From assembly GCA_029379385.1 (NCBI GenBank), contig CM055608.1, forward strand, positions 31,293,048 to 31,357,047: a stretch of 64,000 nucleotides of DNA. Reading direction: 5' to 3'. The position numbers and the translations under genes are program-made. Positions 37,122 to 50,068 of this stretch are shown in pieces. The notes below the pieces were generated by a model. The model had not been told where the DNA came from and did no database searches. It saw nothing but the letters and a program-made list of their open reading frames with translations. How positions within the stretch are numbered: position 1 is the first letter of the stretch; every line of letters begins with the position of its first letter. Source of the stretch: Quillaja saponaria (taxonomy: Eukaryota; Streptophyta; Magnoliopsida; Fabales; Quillajaceae).

Positions 37122-38304
37122 CTACAAGTCTTCTTCACTTTCGTCACTATATGAATCAAGGCTGCTTTTGGCAACTTCGTTGGACTTGACAGCATTACCA
37201 TTTGGTAATTTGATTGGCTCCATTTATTTTTCTGTATTGTCGTCAATGGTAGCGCCTGTCTTTTGAGGTTCTTCAACAGTTCGATGATCAATCTTAGCTT
37301 TTTTAGCTGGTGATTTGACTTTTATAATCATACCTAATGGGCGAGCTGGTGGATTTTTCTTCTCAACTGACTTTTTTTCCTGCAAGAAAGAAAGAGTTAA
37401 AAGTGGAAAATGAATATCCTAATACTTCCAGTTCTAACTATGATTGTCACCCTAAAACTATCAGAGGAGGGATCCTCTAACAATAAATTGAAGGCTAATT
37501 GCATAGCTGATCACCAAGGTCTTCAGGCAGATTAACTTTTTTTTGGTACAATTCAAGCAGATTAGCTTTACAGATGACCTGTGTGTCCGAAACTTTGCTT
37601 ATATTCTCCTTTACCGAACTTCTATTTCCCTGGTGATTAGCATACACTAAAAGATTTCTATTGTTCTGCTAATTAGTAGTAGAAGCATTGCAAGTTTCAA
37701 ACCTCCAGTAATTTGCTGAGTGAGCCATTCATGACTAGCCGACTGGAGCTCAAATTATAGGTAAACTACCAAAACACTGGCAGGTCTTGATGACAAAGCT
37801 ACCCAAAGAATAGAAGAATAGCAAGATAATTAGAGGAGGGCAACCAGCCATAACCAAAAGCTGGTTTTATTAGGAAGTTCTCATCTACTGTGCCAAGCAA
37901 GAAATAGACATTAATTGCAAAATAACAAATAGCCCATGTATCGTTGCTCTGTCTGCATTAAGATGGCACCATACCTGCTATAAGACAGGAAATTGTGGTG
38001 ATCAAATTGTGATAGAAGTCATATGGAAAAGCCCATAAATGTCAGGTTAAACAACCAGAGACATCATGCAAACCCCAGTTACCACCCTGCTCCCAGAGAA
38101 TGACCTCCTATTTCTACCAATAAGTATCAACAACCAGACTTGTATTTTTTCTGGCCAAGCCAAGTTGCTCCTAATATGTATCTTACTGTGGAGCCACCAA
38201 GTGGGCATATTGAGGCTAAATTAGGTGTTTACTCAAAACAGGTGAAATTCAAACAAACATGTTTTTTCCTTTATTACATATTACAGTTGTTATTAATAAT
38301 ACAT

Positions 38305-41300
38305 ACTCAATTCAACTCAACTCAACTAAGCTTTAAAATTCTAAACTAGTTGGGGTCGGCTATATGAATCATTTTCCTCCATTCGCATCGATCCGAGACA
38401 ACATTTTCATTAATCCTTAACACAATCATATTTTTCTCGATGACTGTCCCTCATGTAAGTTTCGGTCTCCTCTTTCCCCGTCTAACACCTGGCACCTGAA
38501 CCAAGTCACCTTGCTTAACTACTGCGTCCATTGGCCGACGTTGGATGTGTCTAAACCAACGTAGACGATTCTCCCTTATTTTTTCCTCAATAGGTGCTAC
38601 TTTTAACTTCTTACGAATCTCCTCATTCTTTATTCTATCTTTTTTTGTATGTCCTATCATCCATCTCAACATTCTCATTTCAGCTACTCTCATCTTATGC
38701 GAATGTTGCTTCTTAGCTGCCCAACATTCGGTACCATATAGCATAGCTGGTCTCACTGCCGACTTATAAAATTTTCCTTTCAATCTATTCGGGATTTTAG
38801 AATCACATAAAACTCCCAAAGCACTCCGCCATTTCACCCACCCTGTCTTGATCCTATGGTTTACATCTTGCTCAATTGCACCATCTTTTTGTATAAATGA
38901 CCCTAAATACTTAAACACATCCTTTGTAGGGATTGTTTGACCTCTAAAATTATATCATTCCGGCCTCCTCTAGTTTCACTGAAATTGCACAATTTTTGTT
39001 CGACTCAATATAAGGCCTTTAGATTTTAACGCATTCATCCACATTTCTAATTTAGAATTTAAACATTCCCTAGGTTCGTCTACCAACACGATATCATCGG
39101 CAAACAACATGCACCATGGAGCCCTATCTTGAATATTATAAGCAAGTTCATCTATGACTAAAGCAAATAGGTAAGGACTTAAGGATGAACCTTGGTGAAC
39201 ACCTATCGTGATCGGGAACTCTCCAGTCATACCATCTACGGTCTACACCCTAGTCATTACTCCCTCATACATATCTTTAATAACTTCTACTTATTTAGTT
39301 GAGACCTTCTTCTTCTCGAATACCCACAACAAGACTTGTCTTGACACTTTATCATACGCTTTTCTAAATCAATAAAGACCATGTGAAGATCCTTTTTCTT
39401 TTCTCTATATTTCTCCATTAATCTCCTAAATAAATAAATAGCCTCCATTGTAGATCTTTCTGGCATAAAGCCAAATTGATTCTCATAAACTAAAGTCTCA
39501 TTCATAAGCCTACGCTCAATTACTCTCTCCCATAGTTTCATTGTATGGCTAATAAGTTTTATTTCTTGATAATTCGAACAACTTTGAACATCTCCTTTAT
39601 TCTTATAAATAGGGATCAACATACTCTTCCTCCATTCATCGGGCATATTCTTGGTTACTAAAATCTTGTTAAAAAGATTTGTAAGCCAAGTTACTCTAAT
39701 ATCTCCTTGGCATCTCCAAACTTCTATTGAAATATCATCTGGGCCCAATGCCTTACCATTCTTCATCTTATGCATAGCTTCTTAAACCTCCTGTGCTCTA
39801 ATCTGACGAACAAATCGGCGGTTCGTATCATCAAAGGTGTCATTAAGGTCTCCAAAATCATCCATTGACTCTCTATTAAATAAAGTGTCGAAATAAGTTC
39901 GCCATCTTTTATTAATCTCGTCTTCCTTAACTAAAACTCTATTAGCCTCATCCTTAATGCACTTAATACGATTTAAGTCTTTAGTTCGTCTTTTCCTTTG
40001 CTTGGCAATCCTATAAATATCCTTCTTTCCATTCTTTGTCTCTAACTTTTGGTGAAGTCCTTCGCAAGCCTTGCCTCTAGCTTCCCTAACCGCTTTCTTA
40101 ACATCTTTTCTAGCTTATCTTAAACATTTATAATTATCTTCATTTCTACACTTGTTTAATCTTTTATAACACTCTTTTTTAACTTTAATAGCTTGTTGAA
40201 CTTCTTCATTCCACCACCATGTCTCCTTAGTCGGAGGTCCACGTCCTCTACTTTCTCCTAACACCTCTCTAGCCGTATTCCTGATACGACTCGTCATCTC
40301 ATCCCAAATCATGTTAAGCTCACCCTCCACCCTCTAATGATCACCCTGTAACATTTTATCTTTAAAAAAATCCATCTTCCCTCCATTCAAATTCCACTAT
40401 CATATCTCTTTAGTCGGAGGTCCACGTCCTTTACTTTCTCCTAACACCTCTCTAGCCATATTCCTGATACGACTCGCAATCTCATCTCAAATCATGTTAG
40501 GCTCACCCTCTAAGTATCACCCTATAACATTTTATCTTTAAAAAAAAGTAATCTTCCCTCCATTCAAATTCCACCATCTAGTCTTAATACACTTATTACT
40601 TCTATGCTTTTGCTTCAGCCACTTAACACTAACATCCATAATCATAAGTTTGTGTTGAGACACTAAACACTCGTCGGGTATAACTTTACAATCCTTACAA
40701 ACCGCTCTATCAACCTTCCTAGTCATAACAAAATCTATTTGGCTCTTATTCGACCAGCTACTAAAAGTGACTAAGTGCGACTATCGTTTCTTAAAAAACG
40801 TGTTAGCTAAAATCAAGTCATACGCAACTACAAAATCTAAAATAGATTCTCCACCCTCATTTCTAACTTCATAACCATATCCTCTATGTACGCTCTCAAA
40901 ACCCTCATGTACGCTCTCAGCACCAATAAACAGTTTCTCACCTAACGGTACTCCTTGAACTATATCCTCTAAATCATCTCAAAAAGCCTTCTTAGTAGAT
41001 TCTTCCAATCCTATTTGTGGAGCATAGGTGCTAATGATATTAAAGGCCTCCTCGTCAATCATCAATTTTACTAAAATTATTCTATCACTTTTTCTCTTGA
41101 TTTCAACAACCTCGTCCTTTAAATTTCCATCTATAATAATGGCCACTCCATTCTTATTTCTAGTCTTACCGGTATACCACATCTTGAATCTTGTTCTCTC
41201 TATCTCTCTAGCCTTTTCTCCTACCCACTTAGTTTTTTTGCAAACAAGCAATATTAATCCTCCTTCTATTCATAGTATCTACAAGCTCTCTCAATTTACC

Positions 41301-41633
41301 AGTAAGAGTTCATATGTTCTAAGTAGCTATGCAAATCTTATCCTGGACTAGTTTCTTTACCATCACCCTCCCTCGATGAGAGAACCCTTGCTCATTTTGC
41401 ACCACACCTGGACGCCGAAGTGGCGCGCCACTAAAGATGTGACGACCCAACCCTTGCTCATTTCTCACTACACGCGAGATTCGATGTAGCGCGTAGCTAA
41501 GAGGGTTACGCCCCAACAAATATTTAGTAGGATTCATCGTCATAGGGTTTGACTAGTTTTACGATGCCCGTCAACCTATCGCAACCCTCCTCCTTTATCC
41601 GAGCTTAGAACTGGCAGAGTAACCTCTAACGAA
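38305..41633 (-). mobile_element. Near full-length RTE-type LINE, degenerate
   Basis: About 3.33 kb on the minus strand, the usual size for plant RTE elements. From the 5' end (41633) it encodes an AP-endonuclease-like domain (pieces at about 41250-40540), a linker, then reverse transcriptase (about 39775-38980, with an FADD box near 39110) and the C-terminal region to about 38460. The 3' end is a CAACT (GTTGA in sense) tail at 38305-38335. The frame is interrupted at many points. Target-site duplications are gttattaataatacat (38289-38304) and gttattaacaatacat (41634-41649), one mismatch. The paralogous unit keeps the empty site at 51264-51279. It interrupts the intron of the NIP30-like fragment. 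Confidence 0.93.
40228..40590 (-). repeat. 183-bp tandem duplication inside the LINE
   Basis: The segment starting tcggaggtccacgtcct at 40231 recurs at 40414, and the similarity runs on through 'aacattttatctttaaaaaaa' and 'cttccctccattcaaattccac'. The other LINEs in the window have a single copy, so this arose within this element or its source copy. It further disrupts the region between the endonuclease and reverse transcriptase. Confidence 0.85.
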
Positions 41634-42574
41634 GTTATTAACAATACATGTAATTGATAAATTGGTCAGTGATTGGTGGTCACTTTGACAATCCATGGCC
41701 TTTAGGTTCTGTCTGAATCTTGTAAGAATACCAAAAAAGTAAGTATGAATGTACAAGTAATATATAGAAAGACACATTCTTATGTGAAAAAAGTAGACAC
41801 TATGAGAAAGGTAGCAGAAGAAGCTACCAAGACATACCAAGAAAAAGTGACTGAATGAAGCGCAACTTAAAGGACATTCACAAAAGAAAGGCAAAATTTC
41901 TACTATACATCAGAAATTGGAAACCAACCTGGACCACAGGAACAGAGGGTGTTTTCTTAAGTTCATGTACAAGTTCGGACTGTGCTGCCATCGCTGCCTG
42001 AAAACAAAACCGCAACATAGTGCCCTTCAGAAAATAACAAGTATACAGGAGGTAAAGCTTTGATCTTAGAGTGGACACGTCTCAAATTTACAGACCAAAA
42101 TATAAAGTCTTCCTTGAACTTCATTTAAGTAATGACAAGCACAAGCTTTTTAATTTTTATTAAAGATTGACAACATTGGGCTTATATACATGGAGACATA
42201 ACTAACTAATGAAAAAAATTATTGTTAAATAACAATCATCCTTGGAACTAGAACTATTCTTATTACTCAAGAGCAGTTAGAACTATACCTGAAAACTCCT
42301 GATCTGTTGGGCTTCCTCGTCTGCCACTTGCCGTTCATATTCCCTCCTTAACTGGCAGTGGAAATAAAACAAAATAGTTACTACAATATAATTTTATATT
42401 AGAAATAACGAGAGGTGCACAGGGAATGGGGATACATGGATTTCAATCATCGATGAATCTTGTAGACAAAATAGAATAAAAATAGCCCACACTTCTAGTA
42501 TGCATTTCAATCCTCCTCTATACTATAATCTATAGGGGATACTATACAGTCTGTGAAAAAATATATAATCCAAT

Positions 42575-42990
42575 TAATTACCATTTTTTGTTGTCTATAC
42601 TTGCTTCAAACTTGATAGTTGTCTATATGGACTATTTGGATTTTTTTCCTTACTCTGTATTTGTTTAAAATTCAAATAATTACTGTTTTGAGTCGTAATA
42701 GTAGAAGTTGTATGGTTAATAGTCAGCTTTGTTTGGTTAGTATTTTCATTTCAGCATTTTATACCAAGGTTTGTTGTAATAGAAATCGAGATGATGGAGT
42801 AATGTGTGTGATAATTGTTGTAATTATGAGTTGTAGTTTTGTGGTAACATAGTCTTTGCAGGCTATAGCTTATTTACGGAAATACATTTAATCTGTCTGT
42901 TTTAAGCTTGAAATTATTCTTTAAGCTAGTTCTATTCTTGGGAGAGAGCGAAACTTCCTTACCAGCACTCAATGCCTAAAAAGAATAAAG
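42575..42990. other. Junction filler between the duplicated units
   Basis: About 416 bp of AT-rich sequence present in neither unit. It stands directly upstream of ABCB copy 2, so any promoter of that gene would have to lie here or within the remaining leader intron. A short open frame at 42619-42852 is probably chance. No TATA box stands out. Confidence 0.6.
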
Positions 42991-43695
42991 TTTTGACCCA
43001 TCAGGCTTGACGGGTACCATTTATTAGTATTTTCTTTTAATTACAGTGATAAAGAAAGTGAGATCCTTCTGTGTCTGGGTGTGACAAGGAAAGAAAATTA
43101 CCTGTCAAATTGTTTTCTTGCGGCTAATCGACCTATTGAGAGCGTTTCTTATTTTTATTTTTTTTCTCTGTTTATTTGATAAAGTTGGACCTTAGGAAAT
43201 GAAATTGGCTAGATCATTAAATCTTGAATTTGTTTTATCTGGTTTATGATTTCTCAACTCTGTAAGATTATCTGGAAATTTTAGCCTTCATTTCCTGGAA
43301 AAGTTATGTTGCATCTTTTTTGTTGACTTTAGATTTGATTACTATGGTAGTTATAAAACCTACATATTGTAAACAGTGGACTGGGACTTGATTAGCTCTA
43401 AAATAACATTTAACTCGGGTTTCTTTCTCTTGTTTAACTGTTTATTCCGTTGTTTGGGAGAGCTACAACCAAATCATGGTTCAGCATCCCTTGTTTAAAT
43501 GTGAACTCGGTTGTATAATTTGTGATTCCTGGATGGTTTTAAAGTTTGCTGGGGCTGCCCACTGATTCAGCTATCTGGGCTTAGCCTATAAGTTGCTGAT
43601 TTCAGCCATTGTGTTCTGTAGGTACAAATCAATTGAAGTTCCATATTTATTAGTCTGATAAACATACCTGAGTACTTGGAATTGGAGTCACTGAT

Positions 43696-46600
43696 ATGGG
43701 GGTGGAGAATGCTGTTGATGGTGAAACAAATACAAAAAAGGCTACCACGCCAGAGAATCATGTGGAAACCAGTACAAATGGGGATAATGGTGAAGCAGAA
43801 CAGAGCAAAGGAAATGAAAATGTCAATACAGTTCCATTTCATAAGCTGTTCTCATTTGCTGATTCAATTGATGTTATTTTGATTATATTTGGCACCATTG
43901 GAGCCATTGGAAATGGTGTGGGTCTACCCCTCATGGCATTGCTGTTAGGGGAATTGATCAATTCCTTTGGGAATAACCAAAATAACAGTGACGTTGTTGA
44001 TGCAGTTTCCAAGGTAAGACAAAGAAAACGTGATTATGTGGAGTAGTAGAAATTTCTTTGCTACAATTCTGCAGTACAAGGTTGACATGTCCAAATCTAG
44101 TATCTGTTGGAATTTTTTTAACCCCATTTCTTTCTGTTAATTTTATTTGTTTGATTTTAGAATGTAATAATTAATTACACGTCAAATTGTAGGTTTCTCT
44201 GAAGTTTGTTTACTTGGCTGTGGGGACTGGTGTAGCAGCATTCCTTCGTAAGTGCATTTCATACTCAATACTGTTCAGACATGGAGTAGATTTATTATCT
44301 ACCTGGCATTAAAATTGAGGGGCTCTTTCTTTTCTTTTTTTCTTTCCAGAGGTGGCTTGCTGGATGGTCACAGGGGAGAGACAGGCTGCACGAATAAGGG
44401 GATTGTATCTGAAAACTATATTAAGACAAGATGTTGCTTTCTTTGATAATGAAACAAACACTGGAGAGGTGATTGGGAGAATGTCAGGCGACACTGTTCG
44501 CATACAAGAGGCCATGGGTGAGAAGGTATTATATGCAGCAACCCTTCCATGGATCTCAAATTGGGAACAAGAACCCTTTTGATTTTCTTTTTCTTTTTTC
44601 AAAGAAAAGAAGTTTTAACAATGTGCATAAATGGTACTGGAGAGTTAAAAATTTCTTCTTGTTGGAACAGGTTGGAAAATTTCTGCAGCTAATATCAACA
44701 TGCCTTGGGGGCTTTGTGATAGCATTTGTTAAAGGATGGCTGTTAACCCTTGTCATGATGTCTTGTATTCCTCTTCTTGTGATATCTGGTGCAGCTATGG
44801 CAATCATCATATCCAAGATGGCATCCCGTGGTCAACGTGCGTATGGAAAAGCTGCTAATATAGTTGAACAGACAATTGGCTCAATCAGAACAGTATGTAT
44901 CAGTAGAAAGTGATTGAAAATTGGGTTTGCTTTTTTGTCAGTGACATGATATTGTGGTCGTTTTCTGTTCTATACAGGTTGCCTCCTTTACTGGGGAGAA
45001 GCAAGCTATATCTAGCTATAGCAAATATCTTGTGGATGCCTACAAAACAGGAGTTTCTGAAGGGTTTGCTGCTGGAATAGGTCTTGGCGTGGTTATGCTT
45101 GTTATTTTCTGTTTCTATGCTTTGGCTGTATGGTTTGGTGCGAAGCTGATACGGGAAAAGGGATATAATGGGGGCACAGTGGTTAATGTGATTGTTGCTG
45201 TATTAACTGCTTCCATGTAAGCTTCTTTTTTGGAGTTTTTCAAATCTTATCATTCTGCTATTAAGCTTTACTTCTCATTTCTACCATATGCTACTTCTAA
45301 TAATTCATACTTTCCAGCTTATTTACTTATTCGTTCTTTACCAGCTTATTTAATTATATATTTATTGCTTTCTATAATCATGTCGATATCTTAGGTCTCT
45401 TGGTCAGGCCTCTCCTTGCATGAGTGCATTTGCTGCTGGTCAAGCTGCAGCATATAAGATGTTTGAGACTATTGAGAGGAAGCCAGAGATAGATGCTTAT
45501 GACACGAGAGGAAAAATAGTAGATGATATTCGTGGTGAGATAGAGTTGAAGGATGTTTATTTCAGTTATCCGGCTAGACCAGAGGAGCAGATATTCAATG
45601 GATTTTCTCTTCGTATACCTAGTGGCACAACTGCAGCTTTAGTTGGACAAAGTGGAAGTGGAAAGTCAACAGTGATCAGTCTGATAGAAAGATTCTATGA
45701 TCCACAGGCAGGTGAAGTTCTTATAGATGGCATTAACCTCAAAGATCTTCAGCTTAAATGGATCAGAGGGAAAATTGGCCTTGTCAGCCAGGAGCCAGTA
45801 TTGTTTGCTTCTAGCATTAAGGATAACATTGCATATGGAAAGGATGGAGCAACCATTGAAGAGATTAGAGCTGCGGCTGAACTTGCAAATGCAGCTAAGG
45901 TCATTGATAAACTTCCACAGGTTCTAACTTCTAATGCCTTTAATAGTTATACAATGTTCACATTCATGACCTTAAAAATACAAAAAGATATTTCTTAAAT
46001 TTGAATTTTGCATCCAGGGACTTGACACAATGGTTGGTGAGCATGGAACTCAGCTCTCTGGTGGTCAGAAGCAGCGAATCGCCATTGCAAGAGCAATTCT
46101 GAAAGACCCACGGATTTTACTTCTAGATGAAGCTACAAGCGCACTAGATGCAGAGTCCGAAAGGATAGTGCAAGAGGCACTGGACAGGATTATGATCAAC
46201 CGAACCACTGTGGTCGTAGCCCATCGCTTAAGCACAGTGAGGAATGCAGATATGATTGCTGTCATTCATAGAGGGAAGATGGTTGAGAAAGGTATTTAAC
46301 AATTATAGACATAGAATACGTCTTCCTTCTTTAGACATGTACATAACATTTAAGTCTTGCATGGTGGTTTGATTTTTCACATCCTGAGTTGACAGACAGA
46401 TTATCACTTTAGTTAACTCTCTTTTGCAAATTGATCAGGTTCACACTCGGAATTAATCAAGGATCCTAATGGAGCTTATTCTCAACTTATACGTTTACAA
46501 GAAGTGAAGAAGGAGTCAGAACAAGCAGCAGATGATCAAGACATAACTGAAATTTCCATGGAATCATTTAGGAAGTCAAGTCAAGGAATGTCACTGCAAA

Positions 46601-49111
46601 GATCCATTAGTCGGGGATCATCTGGAGCCGGAAATAGCAGCCGCCACTCATTTTCAGTTGCATTTGGTTTACCAACAGGAGTTAATGTCCCTGATCCTGA
46701 GCTTGAAGAAGCAGAATCAAAAGAACGTCCACAGGTCCCACTTCGTCGTCTTGCCTACCTAAACAAGCCAGAGATACCAGCCCTTCTAATTGGAGCTGTT
46801 GCTGCTACCATAAATGGTGTAATATTTCCAATTTATGGGATACTGATCTCCAGTGCAATCAAAACATTTTTTGAGCCACCTCATGAGATGAAAAAGGATA
46901 CTAACTTTTGGGCACTTATGTTTGTGACCCTTGGTATCGTATCATTTCTGGTGATTCCAACACAAGGATACTTCTTTGCAGTGGCTGGGTGTAAGTTAAT
47001 CGAACGGATCAGACGATTGTGTTTTGAGAAGGTGGTTCACATGGAGGTTGGTTGGTTTGATGAGCCTGAGCACTCAAGTGGCATCATTGGTGCAAGACTC
47101 TCCGCAGATGCTGCAACTGTGCGTGCCCTGGTTGGTGATGCACTTGGACAGCTGGTTCAAAATATAGCAACAGCAATTGCAGGTCTAGTAATTGCTTTTG
47201 TGGCAAGTTGGCAGTTGGCATTCATTATTCTTGTCTTGCTTCCCCTGATTGGACTAAATGGATATGTTCAAATAAAATTCATGAAAGGATTCAGTGCAGA
47301 TGCAAAGGTGAGCGTAATTTATATGAATGTACTGAACATTTGGTTAAAATAAAGCAAGAGAAAAAAACTACATGCTTAATCCAAAGAAATGAACATTTCA
47401 TTTGAAAGAGTTGGAATTGTTCTTTTACATAATTAAAATATGTTACTTGAGTAGTTGAGCTCTACGACTTTTTGTTGTTTTCGGAGGCTTAGTTATTTCC
47501 TGATGTTGTGCATCAATATGGTAAATGCAAATTCCCGCAGATGATGTACGAGGAAGCAAGCCAAGTTGCGAATGATGCAGTTGGAAGTATAAGAACTGTT
47601 TCTTCTTTCTGTGCTGAAGAGAAGGTAATGGAACTGTACAAGAAGAAATGTGAAGGCCCTATGAGGACAGGGATACGGCAAGGCTTGATCAGTGGTGCAG
47701 GGTTTGGAGTCTCATTTTTCTTGCTGTATTCGGTCTATGCAACCAGTTTCTATGCAGGAGCTAAGCTTGTGGAGGACGGCAAAACAACATTCTCAGATGT
47801 TTTCCGAGTAAATATTCCTTCCATATAGTTCAATGTTTCTCATTGTACACTCTGTACTTCCAGGACAAGAGTAAGCATCATCTATTCTCTTTTCAGTTGA
47901 ATTGAAGGTTTATGTTTTTCTTGCAGGTTTTCTTTGCTTTGATCTTAGCAGCTGTGGGAATTTCCCAATCAAGCTCCTTAGCTCCTGATTCTACCAAAGC
48001 CAAGTCAGCAACAGCTTCCATTTTTGAAATAATAGATAGGGAAACAAAGATTGATCCAAGTGATGAATCTGGGACAATACTGGATAATGTTAAGGGAGAG
48101 ATCGAGCTTCGTCATGTAAGCTTTAAGTATCCATCAAGGCCAGATATCCAAATTTTCCGGGATCTCAGCTTGGCTATTCATTCTGGCAAGGTAAAGCTCT
48201 ACCACTATATGGTATCTATTTTCCATTTTCTTTCAGGAGCCCGCACAAGATTATATTGCAACCAATTGTTAAAATTATACTGCTTTCTCTTGTAGACTTT
48301 AGCTCTGGTTGGAGAAAGTGGAAGTGGCAAATCCACAGTGATAGCATTGTTGCAGAGATTTTATGATCCTGATTCAGGTCATATTACACTTGATGGAGTA
48401 GAAATTCAGAAGTTACAACTGAAATGGTTGAGGCAGCAGATGGGTCTTGTAAGCCAGGAACCCATCTTGTTCAATGACACTATCCGCACCAATATTGCAT
48501 ATGGGAAGGGAGGAAATGCAACTGAGGCAGAAATTATAGCTGCAGCAGAAATGGCTAATGCTCACAGGTTTACCAGTGGCTTACAACAGGTAGGAACAGA
48601 ATGAAACATCATTCCCACTTTGCTTATGATCTCTTTCCAATTGGTCAATTCAATATCTCAATTAAGCAAACTACTAACAGAAATGCATTGCTCAAGTTGG
48701 TATATAGACTAATTTGCAAATATGCTTGCTCACAATTTTTAATGCAAACCACAGGGTTATGACACAATGGTAGGAGAACGCGGAGTCCAATTGTCAGGTG
48801 GCCAGAAACAACGAGTGGCCATTGCACGCGCCATAGTTAAAAGTCCAAAAATATTACTACTAGACGAGGCTACCAGTGCATTGGATGCTGAATCAGAGAG
48901 AGTAGTTCAAGATGCATTAGATAAGGTGATGGTGAACCGGACCACTGTGGTTGTGGCTCATCGTCTATCCACAATCAAGAATGCAGATATAATTGCAGTG
49001 GTTAAAACTGGAGTTATAGTAGAGAAAGGAAAGCATGACACTTTGATTAACATCAAGGACGGGTTCTATGCCTCCTTGATCTCACTTCACACTAGTGCTT
49101 CAACTGTATGA
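43696..49111 (+). CDS. ABCB4: ABC transporter B family, copy 2 (ABCB4/11/21 group)
   Basis: A tandem duplicate of the transporter at 29284 with the same 12 coding exons: 43696-44013, 44193-44247, 44350-44525, 44671-44892, 44978-45216, 45395-45920, 46018-46291, 46439-47307, 47541-47807, 47927-48190, 48296-48589 and 48755-49111. It encodes 1286 residues, one fewer because KEQRPQ became KERPQ in the linker. All Walker A, LSGGQ and Walker B motifs are unchanged. Differences cluster in the N-terminal tail (for example [15 protein letters not shown]), TMD1 and the linker, while the exons around NBD1 are almost the same. The leader exon and upstream promoter of copy 1 are absent, so transcription, if any, must start from other sequence. 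The open frame shows no sign of decay. Confidence 0.92.
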
Positions 49112-50068
49112 CTTTTCTTGTTGATTCTTTTTTCTGTTTTCACTTTTGTAGAAAGAGTAATACCAAAGGAAGGATAAAAGAAAGAATTAGTTTATTTTCT
49201 TGGCTAGAGTTTTTGAAGTGGATAAATAAGCAAACATAAATGAAATGAAAAGGGAGAAACTGTAATCAACTCCAGTACTTGCAAGAATGATAAATAAATT
49301 TGGTGGCTCAACGTCAACTAATAAATAGTTAAGTGTAGATGTGGATCCTTTAGTTAAAATTTAACTCATAAACTCAGAATAGAATAGGTTCATTTATTAT
49401 TATTTAATATATTTATTATTATTTATATAACAAAATATAATAAGTTACTTGAAGTTAGGTTATAAGTTCAACTCCCTAGCAAGCCCAAAACTTGCAATCA
49501 AAGATCGGCTGGCCCAAAACTTGCCAACAAAGCTCTTGGCAACGGTCAAAGCATACTACCCTAAATGCACACATCATGACCCTTTATTTGCTCACCAGCC
49601 ACCTGTGAACCATTTAGCTTTATCTTTTATCTTCAAAATTAATGTGACTCTTAAGTACCAACAAAAGTTAAATGTGACAATGACTCTAAAGTAACCGCCA
49701 TAATCATTTAACCATATTTTGAGGTAACAAGGAACAGAAAACAGTGTCAGCAAAACAAGGCTGGTGTATTGTTTTCCATTGGAACAGGTCCATCCTTCTT
49801 TCATAGCACAAGCCCCAATTCAGAACATGATCCGCTGGATTACAATGCTCAGTTCGATTACAATCCCTAGTATAGTTTAGTGCATCTACTACAACTTTGA
49901 ATGGCCAATATTGGGTTATCAGAACAAAGTTTCTAAGCTTACGTAGGTATGAAAAGGATTTACACAAAGAAATGAAGGGGAATGACTATGAGAAGGTATT
50001 AGAAATATGTAAACTTTCCCTTGACCATGGGTTCCAAAAGAAAAAAGGAAAACGCTACCACAATGAAA
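49112..50068. other. Spacer between convergent ABCB copy 2 and the NIP30-like gene
   Basis: The two genes face each other here, so this holds both 3' UTRs. It matches the end of the spacer in unit 1 (from about 36540). Short open frames are conserved in both units only because the DNA is duplicated; they do not resemble known proteins. Confidence 0.6.

Larger units (their letters stand above)
37122..42351 (-). pseudogene. Truncated NIP30/FAM192A-like pseudogene (exons 5-7 only)
   Basis: A duplicate of the last three exons of the gene at 50069-56640: exon 5 at 42351-42289, exon 6 at 41997-41929 and exon 7 at 37379-37122, each the same length as in the parent and with splice borders kept. Exons 1-4 and the promoter are absent because the duplication breakpoint lies at 42574. 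Exon 7 has a premature TAA at 37224-37226, where the parent encodes Leu in TEKLLEPV. A full-size LINE sits in the intron between exons 6 and 7. Exons 5 and 6 still read through, as expected for a recent copy. No product is expected. Confidence 0.9.
28541..42574 (+). repeat. Segmental duplication unit 1 (ABCB copy 1 + NIP30 3' exons)
   Basis: It matches 42991-52284 in direct orientation. The left end is at ttttgaccca (28541 and 42991). The right end is at ataatccaat (42574 and 52284). Unit 1 is longer mainly because of a 3.3-kb LINE at 38305 and about 1 kb around 35400-36410 that is absent from unit 2. The two units are separated by about 416 bp of unrelated sequence. Confidence 0.9.

Noticed and set aside
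42619..42852. 77-codon open frame in the duplication junction
   Set aside because: Low-complexity Val/Ile/Cys-rich translation, no homology recognised, no second copy.
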